Assembly (NCBI RefSeq): GCF_017643475.1
Contig: NZ_JAEPNI010000003.1
Span: forward strand, 310,001 to 374,000
Direction: 5' to 3'
DNA from: Maricaulis sp.
GTDB taxonomy: Bacteria; Pseudomonadota; Alphaproteobacteria; Caulobacterales; Maricaulaceae
Length of the DNA stretch: 64,000 nucleotides
Numbering within the stretch: position 1 is the stretch's first letter; every line of letters begins with the position of its first letter. Position numbers and translations under genes: made by a program. Below, in pieces: positions 17,320-27,685 of the stretch. Below the pieces are notes generated by a model that was not told where the DNA came from, searched no databases, and worked only from the letters and a program-made list of their open reading frames with translations.

Positions 17320-20300
17320 CTATTCCCAGTAATAGGCGTCGCGGGCCTCATCGCCGGTGATGACCTCGTTGAGCGTCGTGGCATCATAGAGCCGGCCATT
17401 GAGCATCACATAGGCGATGTCGTCAGTGTTGGAGATATCGTCCAGCGGGTTGTAACGCATGATGACGAAATCCGCCAGCTTGCCTTCCTCAACCGTACCG
17501 ATGTCATCGATAAAGCCGAGATGTACAGCAGGAGCCACGGTCGCCGTGCGCAGCACCTCGACCGGCGTCATGCCACCGCGGGAAAACGACCACATCTCCC
17601 AGTGGGCAGCGAGACCCTGCTGCTGGCCGTGGGCACCGATGGAGACCAGAACACCGCGCTGGGCCAGCTCCCGCGAGGTCGCGGCCGCATTGGCGTCAGC
17701 GAAGTTATCTTCCGGAGCCGTCGTGCGACGAATGGACCCCGGACGCAGGATATGCGGCGGCACGTGTTCCGACAGGATCGGGTGTTCCCACACATTCATC
17801 GCCTGGCGCCAGTACGGGTCACCAGCCAGACCGCCATAGGTCACCGCCAGGGTCGGCGTCAGCGCAACCTGGGTGCCGGCATACATCTCGATGACATCAT
17901 CATAGATCGCAGAGACCGGCAGGTTGTGCTCGATCGAGGTATTGCCGTCGGCCACCATGGACATGTCCATGTGATAGTTCGAACCACCTTCCGAGACGAC
18001 GATCATGTCAGCCAGCATGGACGCATAGGTCACCTGCTGACGCTGGTCACGGCGCGGCTGGTTGTAGTTCTTGATGCCGTGGGCACCCTGGGCGTCCAGT
18101 CGGAAAACATGCTCCTGGGCGTCTTCACGATCATTGATCTCGGCATGGAAACCCGGAGCCCGGGCGCCATAGACGATCTCGCCGGTCGAATAGGTCCGCG
18201 GCTGCAGCTGGATTCCGGCACGCTGATATTCACTTGCCGGGAAAATGGTACTGGCCGAGCTGGACGGATCGAAAATTGTCGTCACACCCAGCGCAAGATG
18301 CGCCATGGTCGACCAGTTCTGCTGCGGGATAATGCCGTCAGAAGCCTGCGGGCCATGCGCGTGGGCATCGATGAAGCCCGGCGTGATGGTGTGGCCGGTA
18401 ACATCAGCCACGGTCGCGCCTGCAGGAACATCGACACTGTCACGCGGACCAACGGCAACGATACGGTTACCGTCGATCAGGATGACACCATCCTCGATCA
18501 CACCGCCATCATCTTCGGCCATGGTAATGATGCGTGCGCCCACGAGGGCGGTCATGCCTTCCGGAACAGCCGTCTCGACCGTCATGGAAAGCGACACACC
18601 CTCACCCGGCTGGCGTACTTCATAGCCCTCGCCATCCTCGGCATTCGGGTTCGGGCGGATCTCGGCGATCGTGGCCGAGAACAGCTCGGCGCCCATCGTC
18701 CAGTTGATCTGATTGCCATTATCCGACCAGTTGATATCGGTCGCGCCATTCGAGGACAGTTCGACAACCGGCAGTGAACCGGAGGATTTGGACACCGAGA
18801 TATTCTGCGGCCCGACCGGCATCGGCATGACAAAGGCGTCGTAGTTTTCGCGGAAGGCCAGGTGACGACCATCCGGAGCGACGTGGAATTCGCCTGTCAT
18901 CCCGCCATTGGCGTGGACGCGCTCGTCATAGCCATTGAGATCAACGGAGTAGAGCTCCAGCGACGGCGTCCGGCGGGTCATGAAGACCCGGTCATTCGCG
19001 GCACCGAAATGGGGGGTGGAACCGCTGTCGGCAATCTCCCGCATGTCGCCACCAGACGCGGAAACCGCGAAAATACCCGTGGTTTCGGACCAGGCGCGCG
19101 AGGTCAGGAATCCACCGCCATCCTTTTCAAAGACAACCGTCTCGCCATCTGGCGAGAACCGCGGGCGACGATAGGTGCCCGGCTCATTGGTCAGCGTACG
19201 CTCGCTGCGGCCATTGGCGGCCACGGTGCGCACGGCACCCAGGTCCTGGTCATCCCAGGTCACAAATACCAGGCGACGGCCATCACGGCTCCAGGACGGG
19301 AACAGCTCACGGCGATCAGACCGGTCACGGGTCAGCCGACGCGGCTCACCGCCATCGGTATCCATGATGTAGAGCTTGCCGAGGCTTTCGAACACGACCT
19401 GCTCGCCATTGGGCGAGACGGACGTGAAGCGCGGCATCTGCGTCTGGAAACTCTCGGGAGCCACTTCGACCGACGGGCGCGGCGGATCAATGATCTCGCG
19501 CGTGTCATTGATGGCGAACGGGATATTGGTGACCTCACCCGTATTCACGTCCACCCGGTGGATGCCACCGCCAGCCCAGAACACAACCGAGCCGCTGTCC
19601 GGCGTCCAGTCCATGTTCGGATACATGCCCATCACGCCCCAGGTCTCCTGGTTGTCGCGATCGAGATTGTCGTGCAGCTGGCGGACCTCGCCGGAGCGAA
19701 GATCCTTCATGTAGAGGCCGGTCTGCATGCCGTCACGGCGTACAAAGGCGATATACCGTCCATCCGGGGACGGCGACGGGCGCACGGCACCACCGACACC
19801 GTCTACGACCGTATCAACCTCACCGGTCTCCAGGTCGTAACGGCGGATATTGAACAGATCACCGTTGGAATCATCGGCATAGGTGAAGGTACTGCCGGAG
19901 CCGACAGCGCGCGTGAAATACACATAACGGCCATCCGGCGAGAATATCGGCTCGCCCTGTTCCTTCTGGAAGGCCTCGCTCGGACGCTCGACAAGCTGGA
20001 CACCGTTGCCGCCCAGCACATGGTACATCCAGATTTCTCCCGTACCTGCGGAACGCGAGGTCGTGAAGTGTTTGCGGGCGGCAATATACCGGCCGTCGGG
20101 CGACCAGGTCGGGTTATTCAGCAGACGAAAACTCTCGCTGGTGATCTGGCGACGATTTTCACCGTCCGCATCCATCACCCAGATATTGTCACCACCACCG
20201 GCATCGGAGGTAAAGGCAATCTGCGAACCATCAGGAGAGAAACGCGGCTGGATCTCCCAGGCGAGGCCCGAGGCAATATTGGTTGCCGCACCGCCCGTCA

Positions 20301-20526
20301 TCGGGACCGTGTAAATGTCACCCAAAAGGTCAAACACGATGGTCTGGCCATCCGGAGAGACATCCAGGCTCATCCAGGTGCCTTCAGTGACATTGATCGG
20401 GATTTCGCGTGTTTCCATCGGCGGATTGGTGACATCCCAACCCGTTTCTTCCTCGTCCTGGAAAGCGAAAGCAGGCGCACCCGCCAGCATCGTGGTGGCG
20501 GTCAGGGCCGCAATAAGGCGTTTCAT
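17320..20526 (-). CDS. secreted TolB-type beta-propeller plus amidohydrolase protein
   Basis: A 1068-residue protein with a signal peptide ending APAFA. An N-terminal region of about 650 residues has repeated WD40-like PD40 units (FSPDGRYVYF, WSRDGRRLVF, FSPDGETVVF). The C-terminal amidohydrolase domain (about 670 on) contains the metal motif FIDAHAHG, consistent with an imidazolonepropionase/prolidase-like hydrolase. ATG 20526 is chosen over 20556 because GAGGGG precedes it and a clean signal peptide follows. It probably acts on peptide-like substrates in the periplasm. The SulP gene ends 92 bases upstream. Confidence 0.88.
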   Translation of the reverse strand: MKRLIAALTATTMLAGAPAFAFQDEEETGWDVTNPPMETREIPINVTEGTWMSLDVSPDGQTIVFDLLGDIYTVPMTGGAATNIASGLAWEIQPRFSPDGSQIAFTSDAGGGDNIWVMDADGENRRQITSESFRLLNNPTWSPDGRYIAARKHFTTSRSAGTGEIWMYHVLGGNGVQLVERPSEAFQKEQGEPIFSPDGRYVYFTRAVGSGSTFTYADDSNGDLFNIRRYDLETGEVDTVVDGVGGAVRPSPSPDGRYIAFVRRDGMQTGLYMKDLRSGEVRQLHDNLDRDNQETWGVMGMYPNMDWTPDSGSVVFWAGGGIHRVDVNTGEVTNIPFAINDTREIIDPPRPSVEVAPESFQTQMPRFTSVSPNGEQVVFESLGKLYIMDTDGGEPRRLTRDRSDRRELFPSWSRDGRRLVFVTWDDQDLGAVRTVAANGRSERTLTNEPGTYRRPRFSPDGETVVFEKDGGGFLTSRAWSETTGIFAVSASGGDMREIADSGSTPHFGAANDRVFMTRRTPSLELYSVDLNGYDERVHANGGMTGEFHVAPDGRHLAFRENYDAFVMPMPVGPQNISVSKSSGSLPVVELSSNGATDINWSDNGNQINWTMGAELFSATIAEIRPNPNAEDGEGYEVRQPGEGVSLSMTVETAVPEGMTALVGARIITMAEDDGGVIEDGVILIDGNRIVAVGPRDSVDVPAGATVADVTGHTITPGFIDAHAHGPQASDGIIPQQNWSTMAHLALGVTTIFDPSSSASTIFPASEYQRAGIQLQPRTYSTGEIVYGARAPGFHAEINDREDAQEHVFRLDAQGAHGIKNYNQPRRDQRQQVTYASMLADMIVVSEGGSNYHMDMSMVADGNTSIEHNLPVSAIYDDVIEMYAGTQVALTPTLAVTYGGLAGDPYWRQAMNVWEHPILSEHVPPHILRPGSIRRTTAPEDNFADANAAATSRELAQRGVLVSIGAHGQQQGLAAHWEMWSFSRGGMTPVEVLRTATVAPAVHLGFIDDIGTVEEGKLADFVIMRYNPLDDISNTDDIAYVMLNGRLYDATTLNEVITGDEARDAYYWE

Positions 20527-20618
20527 CTTGTTCCCCTCAACAGATTTGTTGCGCACAAACTAGTGCGCTCTGCGAGGTTCGCAAAACTAACGGATCTGTA
20601 AGATTAGTCGCAGTCGCG

Positions 20619-22289
20619 TCAATGAGCGCCGCCCATACGGCCCAGCTTCACACCATAATCCACTGCCAGCCGGTAATCCGGGTCATCATCACTGTCGACC
20701 ATGAGCTGGCCGGCCTTGGACAGGAGGCGGTGACAATCGCGGCTGAGATGCCGTAATTCCAGGCGTTTTCCGGCTGCATCATATTTCAGCGCCAGATCCT
20801 CGATGGCCTGCAGGGCGGATTGATCGACCACGCGGCTGTCGGCAAAGTCGACGATGATGTGTTCAGGATCGCCCTTGATGTCGAAAATCTCCATGAAAGA
20901 CGTGGCGGAACCAAAGAAAAGCGGACCGTCGATCTGGTAGATCTTCTCTCCTGTATCGCCTTGCGACTCACGCGCATGGATGTGCGACGCCGCCTTCCAG
21001 GCATAAACCAGAGCGGAAACGATCACACCCACGACCACCGCAATCGCCAGGTCGGCATACACAGTCACGCCCGTCACCAGAATGATGACAAAAGCATCGG
21101 ACCGCGGAATGCGGCGCATGATGCGCAGGCTTTGCCAGGCAAAGGTTCCGATGACGACCATGAACATGACGCCCACCAATGCGGCCAGCGGGATTTGCTC
21201 GATCAGCGAGGACGCAAACAGGATGAAGACCAACAGGAAGAGCGCAGCTGCAACTCCCGCGATACGGAGGCGACCACCGGATTTCACATTGATCATTGAC
21301 TGGCCGATCATCGCGCAACCGCCCATGCCACCAAAGAAACCGGTGATGATGTTGGCAGCGCCCTGAGCCAAACACTCCTGCGACGCACCGCCCTTGCGGC
21401 CGGTGATCTCGCCCACGAGGTTCAGGGTCAGCAAGCTCTCGATCAGACCAATCGCCGCCAGGATGACCGCATAGGGGAAGATAATTTCAAGAGTCTCGAA
21501 GTTCAGGGGCACGCTCGGAATATGAAAAGCCGGCAGTTCACCCTGGATCGAGGCCAGGTCACCAACCGTGGGAACATTCAGACCAAACGCGATGACGATG
21601 CCTGCAGTGACAACAATCCCCATCAGCGGCGCCGGGATCAGCTTGGTGAGTTTTGGTGTACCCCAGATAACCAGCATGGTCAGACCTGTCAGGCCTAGCA
21701 TCAGCATTAGTTCGGGCATCGGAAGCCACTCGCCACCCAGGGCGCCATGACCACCACCGCCATGATCGGAACCGGGAACCTGGAAAAGCTTGAGCTGGGC
21801 CAGGCCAATGACGATCGCCAGCCCGTTCACAAATCCCAGCATGACCGGATGGGGCACCATGCGAATGAACTTGCCCAGCCGGAAAATGCCCGCACCGACC
21901 TGCAAAATGCCCATCAGGACCACAGTCGCAAACAGGTATTCAACGCCATGCGTCGCCACCAGGTGGACCATGACGACGGCCAGCGCGCCTGTAGCGCCAG
22001 AGATCATGCCTCTGCGACCACCGAACAAAGCTGTGACAAGGCCCACGATGAAGGCTGCATACAGACCAACCAGCGGCTCCACACCGGCTACAAAGGCAAA
22101 GGCCACGGCTTCCGGCACCAGGGCCAGGGCAACCGTCAGGCCCGCCAGGACCTCGATGCGCAGCTGACCCACGGTCAGTTCCGGCAGTTCACCGCGATTG
22201 CGTACGGATGCGGACAGGCGTTCAGCGAACGCAGCGAGCGTGTTTCGGATCATGGTTTCAGCCGGTTCTTGTCTGGATTGGTCCCGCAC
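20619..22289 (-). CDS. SulP-family anion permease with STAS domain
   Basis: A 556-residue protein with 12-14 hydrophobic segments. It carries the SulP signatures ALALVPEAVAFAFVAGVEPLVGLYA and GGMGGCAMIGQSMINVKSGGRLR. A C-terminal STAS domain (about 435-545) has HIIVDFADSRVVDQSALQAI. The length and motifs resemble BicA-like bicarbonate or sulfate transporters; the substrate cannot be settled. GTG 22289 has GAAGG upstream and is used; ATG 22253 is an alternative with no clear Shine-Dalgarno. A His/Gly-rich loop (DHGGGGHGALGG) is unusual. It is transcribed divergently from hfsE. Confidence 0.9.
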   Translation of the reverse strand: MRDQSRQEPAETMIRNTLAAFAERLSASVRNRGELPELTVGQLRIEVLAGLTVALALVPEAVAFAFVAGVEPLVGLYAAFIVGLVTALFGGRRGMISGATGALAVVMVHLVATHGVEYLFATVVLMGILQVGAGIFRLGKFIRMVPHPVMLGFVNGLAIVIGLAQLKLFQVPGSDHGGGGHGALGGEWLPMPELMLMLGLTGLTMLVIWGTPKLTKLIPAPLMGIVVTAGIVIAFGLNVPTVGDLASIQGELPAFHIPSVPLNFETLEIIFPYAVILAAIGLIESLLTLNLVGEITGRKGGASQECLAQGAANIITGFFGGMGGCAMIGQSMINVKSGGRLRIAGVAAALFLLVFILFASSLIEQIPLAALVGVMFMVVIGTFAWQSLRIMRRIPRSDAFVIILVTGVTVYADLAIAVVVGVIVSALVYAWKAASHIHARESQGDTGEKIYQIDGPLFFGSATSFMEIFDIKGDPEHIIVDFADSRVVDQSALQAIEDLALKYDAAGKRLELRHLSRDCHRLLSKAGQLMVDSDDDPDYRLAVDYGVKLGRMGGAH

Positions 22290-22369
22290 CTACGCCTTCA
22301 CGCCGCTTTAGTCCAGCCATTGTGCAGCGCAGCAGCCATGCAAACACGCCGTCGCGACACGCAAACACA

Positions 22370-22380
22370 ATTTTAACCAT
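22370..22380 (+). promoter_or_regulatory. CtrA half-site-like element upstream of hfsE
   Basis: ATTTTAACCAT ends 33 bases before the hfsE start and contains TTAACCAT, the half-site bound by the cell-cycle regulator CtrA in Caulobacter promoters. A single 8-mer match can arise by chance. Confidence 0.35.
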
Positions 22381-22412
22381 GCCTTTCAACGAAATCTTCG
22401 GGCTGAGGAGCC

Positions 22413-23975
22413 ATGTTGGCGAAAAATCGCGAGGATTTTGTGGTGGACTACTCAGCGAATTCCAACCGGACGCCCTCGGGCCCGGCCAATGATACCGGTG
22501 AAGAAATCGCACGTGCCCAGCACGATGCGGCAAAGATCGCGCGCTCGCAGATCCGTGCGCAGGCGCGCGCTCCGCGGCACCGCGTCAATCGCAAGGCGTT
22601 GGGCCGCACCCTGCAATCCATCGACATTTTCGCCGGAGCCCTGCTTGCCGTTGTCGGCGTCATCGCGATCAGTGGCGGCCAGCCCGGTGCGGTTCCTGCC
22701 GGCGAACTCTTCCCGATTGTCGGATTCGCCGCCCTCCTGCCGCTGATGTTGTCGACACTGGGCCTTTACCGCATCGAACCGCGCCATGCGATAATCTGGC
22801 GTGTCACACGCGCCATAATCGCCACCGCCTCGGTCGGCGCCACCATGCTGATCGCGGGTTTCGGGACGGCGCCTGACAGTATTGGCATTCTCGCGATTTA
22901 TTGCGTCGTCGCTGTCTCTGCGATGACCCTGCTGCACATGGTCTATGCCGGCTTTATCGGACATTGGGCCAAGGCCGGTCGTCTGGCGCGCAACATCATA
23001 CTGGTGGGCGCGACGCCGAATGCGCGCAAACTGATCCTGGCCAACCAGGGCTCGGGCACCATCAATGTGGTGGGCTATTTCGATGACCGCAAATCACGTG
23101 CGCCGACCCAGCTGGCCGGCACGCCGTATCTGGGCACCACGGACGACCTGTTCAACTGGTCTGTACTTCCAGATGTCGACCGCGTCGTCCTGACTGTCAC
23201 ACCCAAGGCCGAAGAGCGGGTCAAGCACCTGCTGGAGAAGCTGCGCGCGCTGCCCCAGCAAGTCATCCTGCTGCTCGACATCAATGGATTCAATCCGGAG
23301 ACGACCAGCCTGGACGACATCGTCGGTGTGCACACCGCGCGCATGTCCGGCGAAGAGGAAAATCTCGGCCGGGTTTTCGCCAAGCGAGTGCAGGATATTG
23401 TCTTTGCCAGCCTGATGACCGTAGCCGCCCTGCCCGTCATGGCCCTCATTGCTCTGCTGGTGAAACTCGACAGTCGTGGCCCCGCGCTCTTCGTGCAGAA
23501 ACGCGAAGGGTTCAATGGCCGTCCGATCAATGTCTACAAGTTCCGCACCATGCGCCACGACCCGAATGCACAATCGAAAAAGCTGCGCCAGGTCGAACTG
23601 AATGATCCGCGCGTGACCCGCCTGGGCGGTTTCCTGCGCAAGACCAGCCTGGACGAGCTGCCACAACTGTTCAACGTACTGGCAGGCTCCATGTCCCTCG
23701 TCGGCCCGCGCCCACACGCCTATGGCATGCGCACGGGTGGTACAGCTACCGCCAACCTGGTCGCCGAGTATGCACACCGCCACCGCGTGAAGCCGGGCAT
23801 TACCGGCTGGGCGCAGATCAATGGATCCCGTGGACCGCTGCACACGCCGGAAGCCGCACGGGAGCGCATCAAGTGGGACGTCGATTACATCGCGCGGTCC
23901 GGTTTCTGGTTCGACCTGTGGATCATGATCAAGACTGTACCGGCCCTTCTCGGCGACAGGATCAATATCCGCTAG
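22413..23975 (+). CDS. hfsE: undecaprenyl-phosphate sugar-1-phosphate transferase, HfsE-like
   Basis: A 520-residue polyprenyl glycosylphosphotransferase that would load the first sugar onto undecaprenyl phosphate. It has four N-terminal membrane segments (about 70-185), a CoA-binding-like Rossmann region (about 195-310), and a fifth membrane segment at about 330-350. The catalytic WbaP/PssY domain shows [35 protein letters not shown] and [11 protein letters not shown] 22413 follows GAGGAG. Holdfast assignment rests on the flippase, deacetylase and hfsDABC homologues nearby; generic exopolysaccharide initiation is the alternative. Its TAG overlaps the stop of the convergent GH5-like gene. Confidence 0.85.
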   Translation: MLAKNREDFVVDYSANSNRTPSGPANDTGEEIARAQHDAAKIARSQIRAQARAPRHRVNRKALGRTLQSIDIFAGALLAVVGVIAISGGQPGAVPAGELFPIVGFAALLPLMLSTLGLYRIEPRHAIIWRVTRAIIATASVGATMLIAGFGTAPDSIGILAIYCVVAVSAMTLLHMVYAGFIGHWAKAGRLARNIILVGATPNARKLILANQGSGTINVVGYFDDRKSRAPTQLAGTPYLGTTDDLFNWSVLPDVDRVVLTVTPKAEERVKHLLEKLRALPQQVILLLDINGFNPETTSLDDIVGVHTARMSGEEENLGRVFAKRVQDIVFASLMTVAALPVMALIALLVKLDSRGPALFVQKREGFNGRPINVYKFRTMRHDPNAQSKKLRQVELNDPRVTRLGGFLRKTSLDELPQLFNVLAGSMSLVGPRPHAYGMRTGGTATANLVAEYAHRHRVKPGITGWAQINGSRGPLHTPEAARERIKWDVDYIARSGFWFDLWIMIKTVPALLGDRINIR

Positions 23976-25147
23976 CGGCGCAGGCCGGCATCCGGACGCA
24001 GACGATTATAGCGCCAGCTCCGGCGAAGGCTTCGGAACAGGGCGTCATCAGCACCGCCGGCCTGGACGGTGAAGCGGTTTTCCCGGCGTTCATAGATTTC
24101 CCAGCCGCTGGTCCAGCGAAATACCGCCCAGCCGGCACCTGCCCGCTCCAGGTCACGCACCCGCTCGGTCAGATAGCGGTCGCCGCCCGGTGCCCAGCGA
24201 TGCAATCCAAACTCTCCCATGCACCAGCGCGGATGGGATGGTGGTTCAAAACGCCCCTCTCCGGGTTCGTAAGGCCGCCCATCTCCCATGGCCTGGTGGG
24301 TAAAATCGCGAGGCGCGTAATCGTGCACACACAGGACGGCTGGATCGTCGGCTGACAGGTCCAGATTGGCCTCGAAAGCCGAATTCGCATAACCGTCCGG
24401 ACTAATCAGGACAGGGGTGTCCGGGTCTGTGTCGCGGACCGCGATGGACAGCCGGCGCGCGAGTTGCGACCAGTCTGCCGGCGTGCGGGCAACCTGTCTT
24501 CGCAACTCCGCAGCGTCCCATATCTCCAGATCATGGCCGTTCGGGCCCACAGCGACCTGGTTCGCGTTGGGTTCGACCATCAACAGATAACCGGCCACAT
24601 TCTCCACATTACGGAAATGGCGCGCAGTCTCCCGCCACATCGCCTCCCAGGCATCATGATAGGCGAAATCGGTCCAGACCCGCTCATTGATCATGTCAGT
24701 AGGAAACCAGCTTCCTGCGTCATCCCGGTGGAAGGTAAATGCACTGCGGCCCGGCCCTGTCCTGAAGCCGATAATGACATACAGCCCCCATCGCCTGGCG
24801 CGAGTGACAAGGTCATCCAGATTGGCCAGCGCGTCGGGATCGAGTTCGAACGGTTCGTTCTCGGTGAAAATGCCGGGATGGGAGAGCACGAGAAGATTGC
24901 CACCCGCCGCGGATAACTGCTGGAGGGCGGCATCGCTGACCGGCGTCCCGAACGGACCCGGACCCAGGAATTCCGGTCCGTCAATCTCCGGATAGACCCG
25001 GCGCTGGGTGATCACGGCTCCACGCAGATGCGGTCCGGTGGCGTTGTTCCACAACCCATGTTTGGAAAAAGCCTTCGCCCGGCCCGTTCCGGGGCGCAGG
25101 ACCGGCAGCAGGCTAGCCGCCAGAACATGTCGTCGATTCAATTCCAT
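23972..25147 (-). CDS. GH5-like (cellulase-fold) secreted glycosidase
   Basis: A 391-residue protein. The N-terminus MELNRRHVLAASLLPVL looks like a twin-arginine-type signal. The clan GH-A pattern is visible: acid/base Glu192 in VEPNAN and nucleophile Glu312 in MGEFGLHRW, with an aromatic W-rich end (FRWTSGWEIYE). ATG 25147 has AAGG upstream; the open frame extends further but is not coding-like. It lies antisense between hfsE and the flippase gene. A periplasmic role in trimming or releasing the holdfast polysaccharide is inferred from position only. It could instead hydrolyse external beta-glucans. Confidence 0.8.
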   Translation of the reverse strand: MELNRRHVLAASLLPVLRPGTGRAKAFSKHGLWNNATGPHLRGAVITQRRVYPEIDGPEFLGPGPFGTPVSDAALQQLSAAGGNLLVLSHPGIFTENEPFELDPDALANLDDLVTRARRWGLYVIIGFRTGPGRSAFTFHRDDAGSWFPTDMINERVWTDFAYHDAWEAMWRETARHFRNVENVAGYLLMVEPNANQVAVGPNGHDLEIWDAAELRRQVARTPADWSQLARRLSIAVRDTDPDTPVLISPDGYANSAFEANLDLSADDPAVLCVHDYAPRDFTHQAMGDGRPYEPGEGRFEPPSHPRWCMGEFGLHRWAPGGDRYLTERVRDLERAGAGWAVFRWTSGWEIYERRENRFTVQAGGADDALFRSLRRSWRYNRLRPDAGLRR

Positions 25148-25289
25148 AGCGCCTTGAAAACATGATCCGCTTAACAGCAAATGTAGTCGCATTCGCGCCC
25201 GGATGAAATTCGTTCCATCCTGACACCCACAATACCTCTCGCGCGGCATTGTTTTTGCAACTTCCCTCCTGAGGCGAGTGGAGCGTGCC

Positions 25290-26747
25290 ATGCTTGGACG
25301 ACATCTTCTGGGATACATGCCGGTACAGGTAGCCCAGGCCATTGTGGGGTTTGGATCGGTCGCGGTCTTCACCCGACTGATGGATGCCGAGGCCTATGGT
25401 GTCTACGCTCTCACACTCGCCACTCTGACACTGACCCATATTGCGACATTTACCTGGCTGGAAGCCGCAGTAGCGCGTTTCCATGCACGCGCGGACGCCC
25501 GCAAGCGCCTGCGTGACCACCTGGCAACCGCCTATGGCATCTACATCCTTCTGGCCGTGGGCGGTGGTGCACTGATTTTCGGGGCTATCCATCTTGCACC
25601 GCTGGACAATTCGCTGAAGGCCGTCTTCAGCTTCGCCGCCGTCTCGATGATCACGAGAGCCGCTCTGCAAATCGGTCTGGAAACCCATCGGGCGGGCGGC
25701 GGTGTCGCGCGATATTCCGCGCTGGAGGCGAGCTATCTGATGCTGGGCTTCATGATCGGTGTCGGACTGCTGGCACTGACGGACCTGGGTCCGGCCAGTA
25801 TCTTCATCGGCACCGCCGTTGCCGCACTGGTGGCCCTGGTCTTTGACCTGCCGGTCATGTTGCGCCGGGCCCGCGGTGGGCGCGCCCAGCCTGCACGCGC
25901 GAAGACCTATGCACGTTATGGCTCTGCCGTCTCGCTCTCGCTCGTGTTCGAGCAATTGCTTTCCGTTGGCGATCGTTTTCTGCTGGCTGCCTTCCTCGGT
26001 TCGGGGGCCGTGGGCATGTACGCTGCTGGTTATGGTCTTGCAGACCGCCTGCTCGATATCATCTTCATCTGGTTCGGAGCAGCCGTCTGGCCAATGACGT
26101 TGAAGGCCTTTGAGACCCAGGGTGCGGACGTCGCCCGCAAACTCGCCGGTCAGGCCGCCAGCCTGATGGCGCTGATCAGCTTTCCTGCCGCCGCTGGCCT
26201 GGCCCTTGTCGCCGAGCCGCTGACAACGCTCATCGTCGGCGAAAGCGTCCGGTCGCAAGCCGCCGTGATCCTGCCGTGGATCGCATTGTCCGGATTGCTC
26301 AACGGCATGATGACCTATTATTTCCACGAGGCTTTCACGATCCGCCGTCGCAGCGGCTTCATGGCGGCATTGATGGCCGGTGCAGCCGCGCTGAACCTTG
26401 GTCTCAACCTCCTCTTCATCCCGGCCTTCGGCATTGTTGGCGCCGCCTATGCGACCGTTCTCGCCTATCTGATCTCGCTGGTCATCTGCGCCATTGTCGG
26501 GCGCAAGCTCTTCCCTCTGCCCCTGCCCTGGGGCGACTGGGTGAAGGCAGCGACGGCGACCATGATCATGGCCTCCGGCGTCTTCATCGTGCCGGATTTT
26601 GAGACTGCCTGGATTGCCCTCATCAGCAAGGCCCTGGCCGGGGCCGTCGTCTACGCAGCCGCCGCCTACGCCTTCAACATCGCCGACTGTCGCATCTGGC
26701 TGTCTGACATCAACAAACTCAATCTGCGCACCGAGACCCAATCATGA
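25290..26747 (+). CDS. hfsF: polysaccharide flippase (Wzx/MATE-like), HfsF-like
   Basis: A 485-residue integral membrane protein with about 12-14 helices. The N-terminal GFGSVAVFTRLMDAEAYGVYALTLA element is typical of oligosaccharide flippases. It would move lipid-linked repeat units to the periplasmic face for polymerisation. ATG 25290 follows GGAG at good spacing; GTG 25278 is possible. It heads a run of four overlapping genes (flippase, GT2, deacetylase, GT2). The last bases overlap the GT2 gene as ATGA. Confidence 0.85.
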   Translation: MLGRHLLGYMPVQVAQAIVGFGSVAVFTRLMDAEAYGVYALTLATLTLTHIATFTWLEAAVARFHARADARKRLRDHLATAYGIYILLAVGGGALIFGAIHLAPLDNSLKAVFSFAAVSMITRAALQIGLETHRAGGGVARYSALEASYLMLGFMIGVGLLALTDLGPASIFIGTAVAALVALVFDLPVMLRRARGGRAQPARAKTYARYGSAVSLSLVFEQLLSVGDRFLLAAFLGSGAVGMYAAGYGLADRLLDIIFIWFGAAVWPMTLKAFETQGADVARKLAGQAASLMALISFPAAAGLALVAEPLTTLIVGESVRSQAAVILPWIALSGLLNGMMTYYFHEAFTIRRRSGFMAALMAGAAALNLGLNLLFIPAFGIVGAAYATVLAYLISLVICAIVGRKLFPLPLPWGDWVKAATATMIMASGVFIVPDFETAWIALISKALAGAVVYAAAAYAFNIADCRIWLSDINKLNLRTETQS

Positions 26748-27685
26748 GCAAGACGGTTTCCTATACCGAACTGGCCAACGCCGCTTCCGAACACGACCAG
26801 AAGGTCCGGTTGAGCATCGCGATCCCGTTCTACAATGATGATCCGGGTGACCTCGTGCGCGCGCTCAATCCGCTGATCGGTGCGGACAAGTCGATCGAGA
26901 TCCTGTTGTTTGATGATTGCAGCTCGCAGACCCATCTCAACGCACTGACCGGCCGGACAATCCGTGCCCTCACCGCACCTGCGCGCCTGATCAGTGCGCG
27001 GGAAAATGTCGGCCGCGCCCATGGTCGCAATATCCTGGCACGCGAAGCACGGGGCGAGTGGATCCTCTATCTCGATGCCGACATGGCCCCCACCGATGAT
27101 GCTTTCCTGGCAACCTATCTGGAAGCCATGGAAACAAGCGGGCTGGACGCGATTTTCGGCGGTTACATAACCCGGACCCAGCACGCAGACCAGAACCTCG
27201 CCCTACACGCCGCGCTGGCCAGCGCCAGTGATCACTGTGACGCCGCCGCCCGCGAAAAAGTCGGCGCGACCGCCTTCTGCTCGTCCAATCTCCTGGCCCG
27301 TCGTGAACTGATGCTGGATGTGCCCTTCGACACCGGATTTGTCGGCTGGGGCTGGGAAGATGTGGACTGGGCTGTCGCCGCCTCCCGCCAGCACAAGCTA
27401 GGACATATCGACAATCCTGCGCAGCATGACGGCCTGCAACCGGTCGAGGTCCTGCTCGACAAGTTCCGCGCAGGCGCAACAAACTATGCCCGCATGCTGG
27501 AGAAACACCCGGACCTGAGAAACCTGCCGGGAGCCAAGGCCGCGCGGGCGATCCGACGTGTGCCGTTCAGCCGCTCACTGCGTCCGGTCTGGGCCAATCT
27601 GGCTCGCAATCACCAAGCGCCCATGCGGCTGCGCACACTCGGTCTTAAACTGTGGCGTGCGAGTTGGACGGCGGAGGTCATCTGA
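26744..27685 (+). CDS. hfsG: GT2 glycosyltransferase, HfsG-like
   Basis: A 313-residue family-2 glycosyltransferase. The GT-A core has IAIPFYNDDP near residue 25, LFDDCS, the DxD-type LYLDADM near residue 110, and a catalytic-loop GWGWEDVDWA (about 205-214) that fits the ED motif. It would add a sugar, probably GlcNAc, to the lipid-linked holdfast unit. It is coupled to the flippase before it and to the deacetylase after it (TGATG). Assignment as HfsG relies on position next to HfsH. Confidence 0.82.
   Translation: MSKTVSYTELANAASEHDQKVRLSIAIPFYNDDPGDLVRALNPLIGADKSIEILLFDDCSSQTHLNALTGRTIRALTAPARLISARENVGRAHGRNILAREARGEWILYLDADMAPTDDAFLATYLEAMETSGLDAIFGGYITRTQHADQNLALHAALASASDHCDAAAREKVGATAFCSSNLLARRELMLDVPFDTGFVGWGWEDVDWAVAASRQHKLGHIDNPAQHDGLQPVEVLLDKFRAGATNYARMLEKHPDLRNLPGAKAARAIRRVPFSRSLRPVWANLARNHQAPMRLRTLGLKLWRASWTAEVI

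Noticed and set aside
18862-20601. Long plus-strand frame opposite the amidohydrolase
   Set aside because: A shadow of the true gene, with no family motif.
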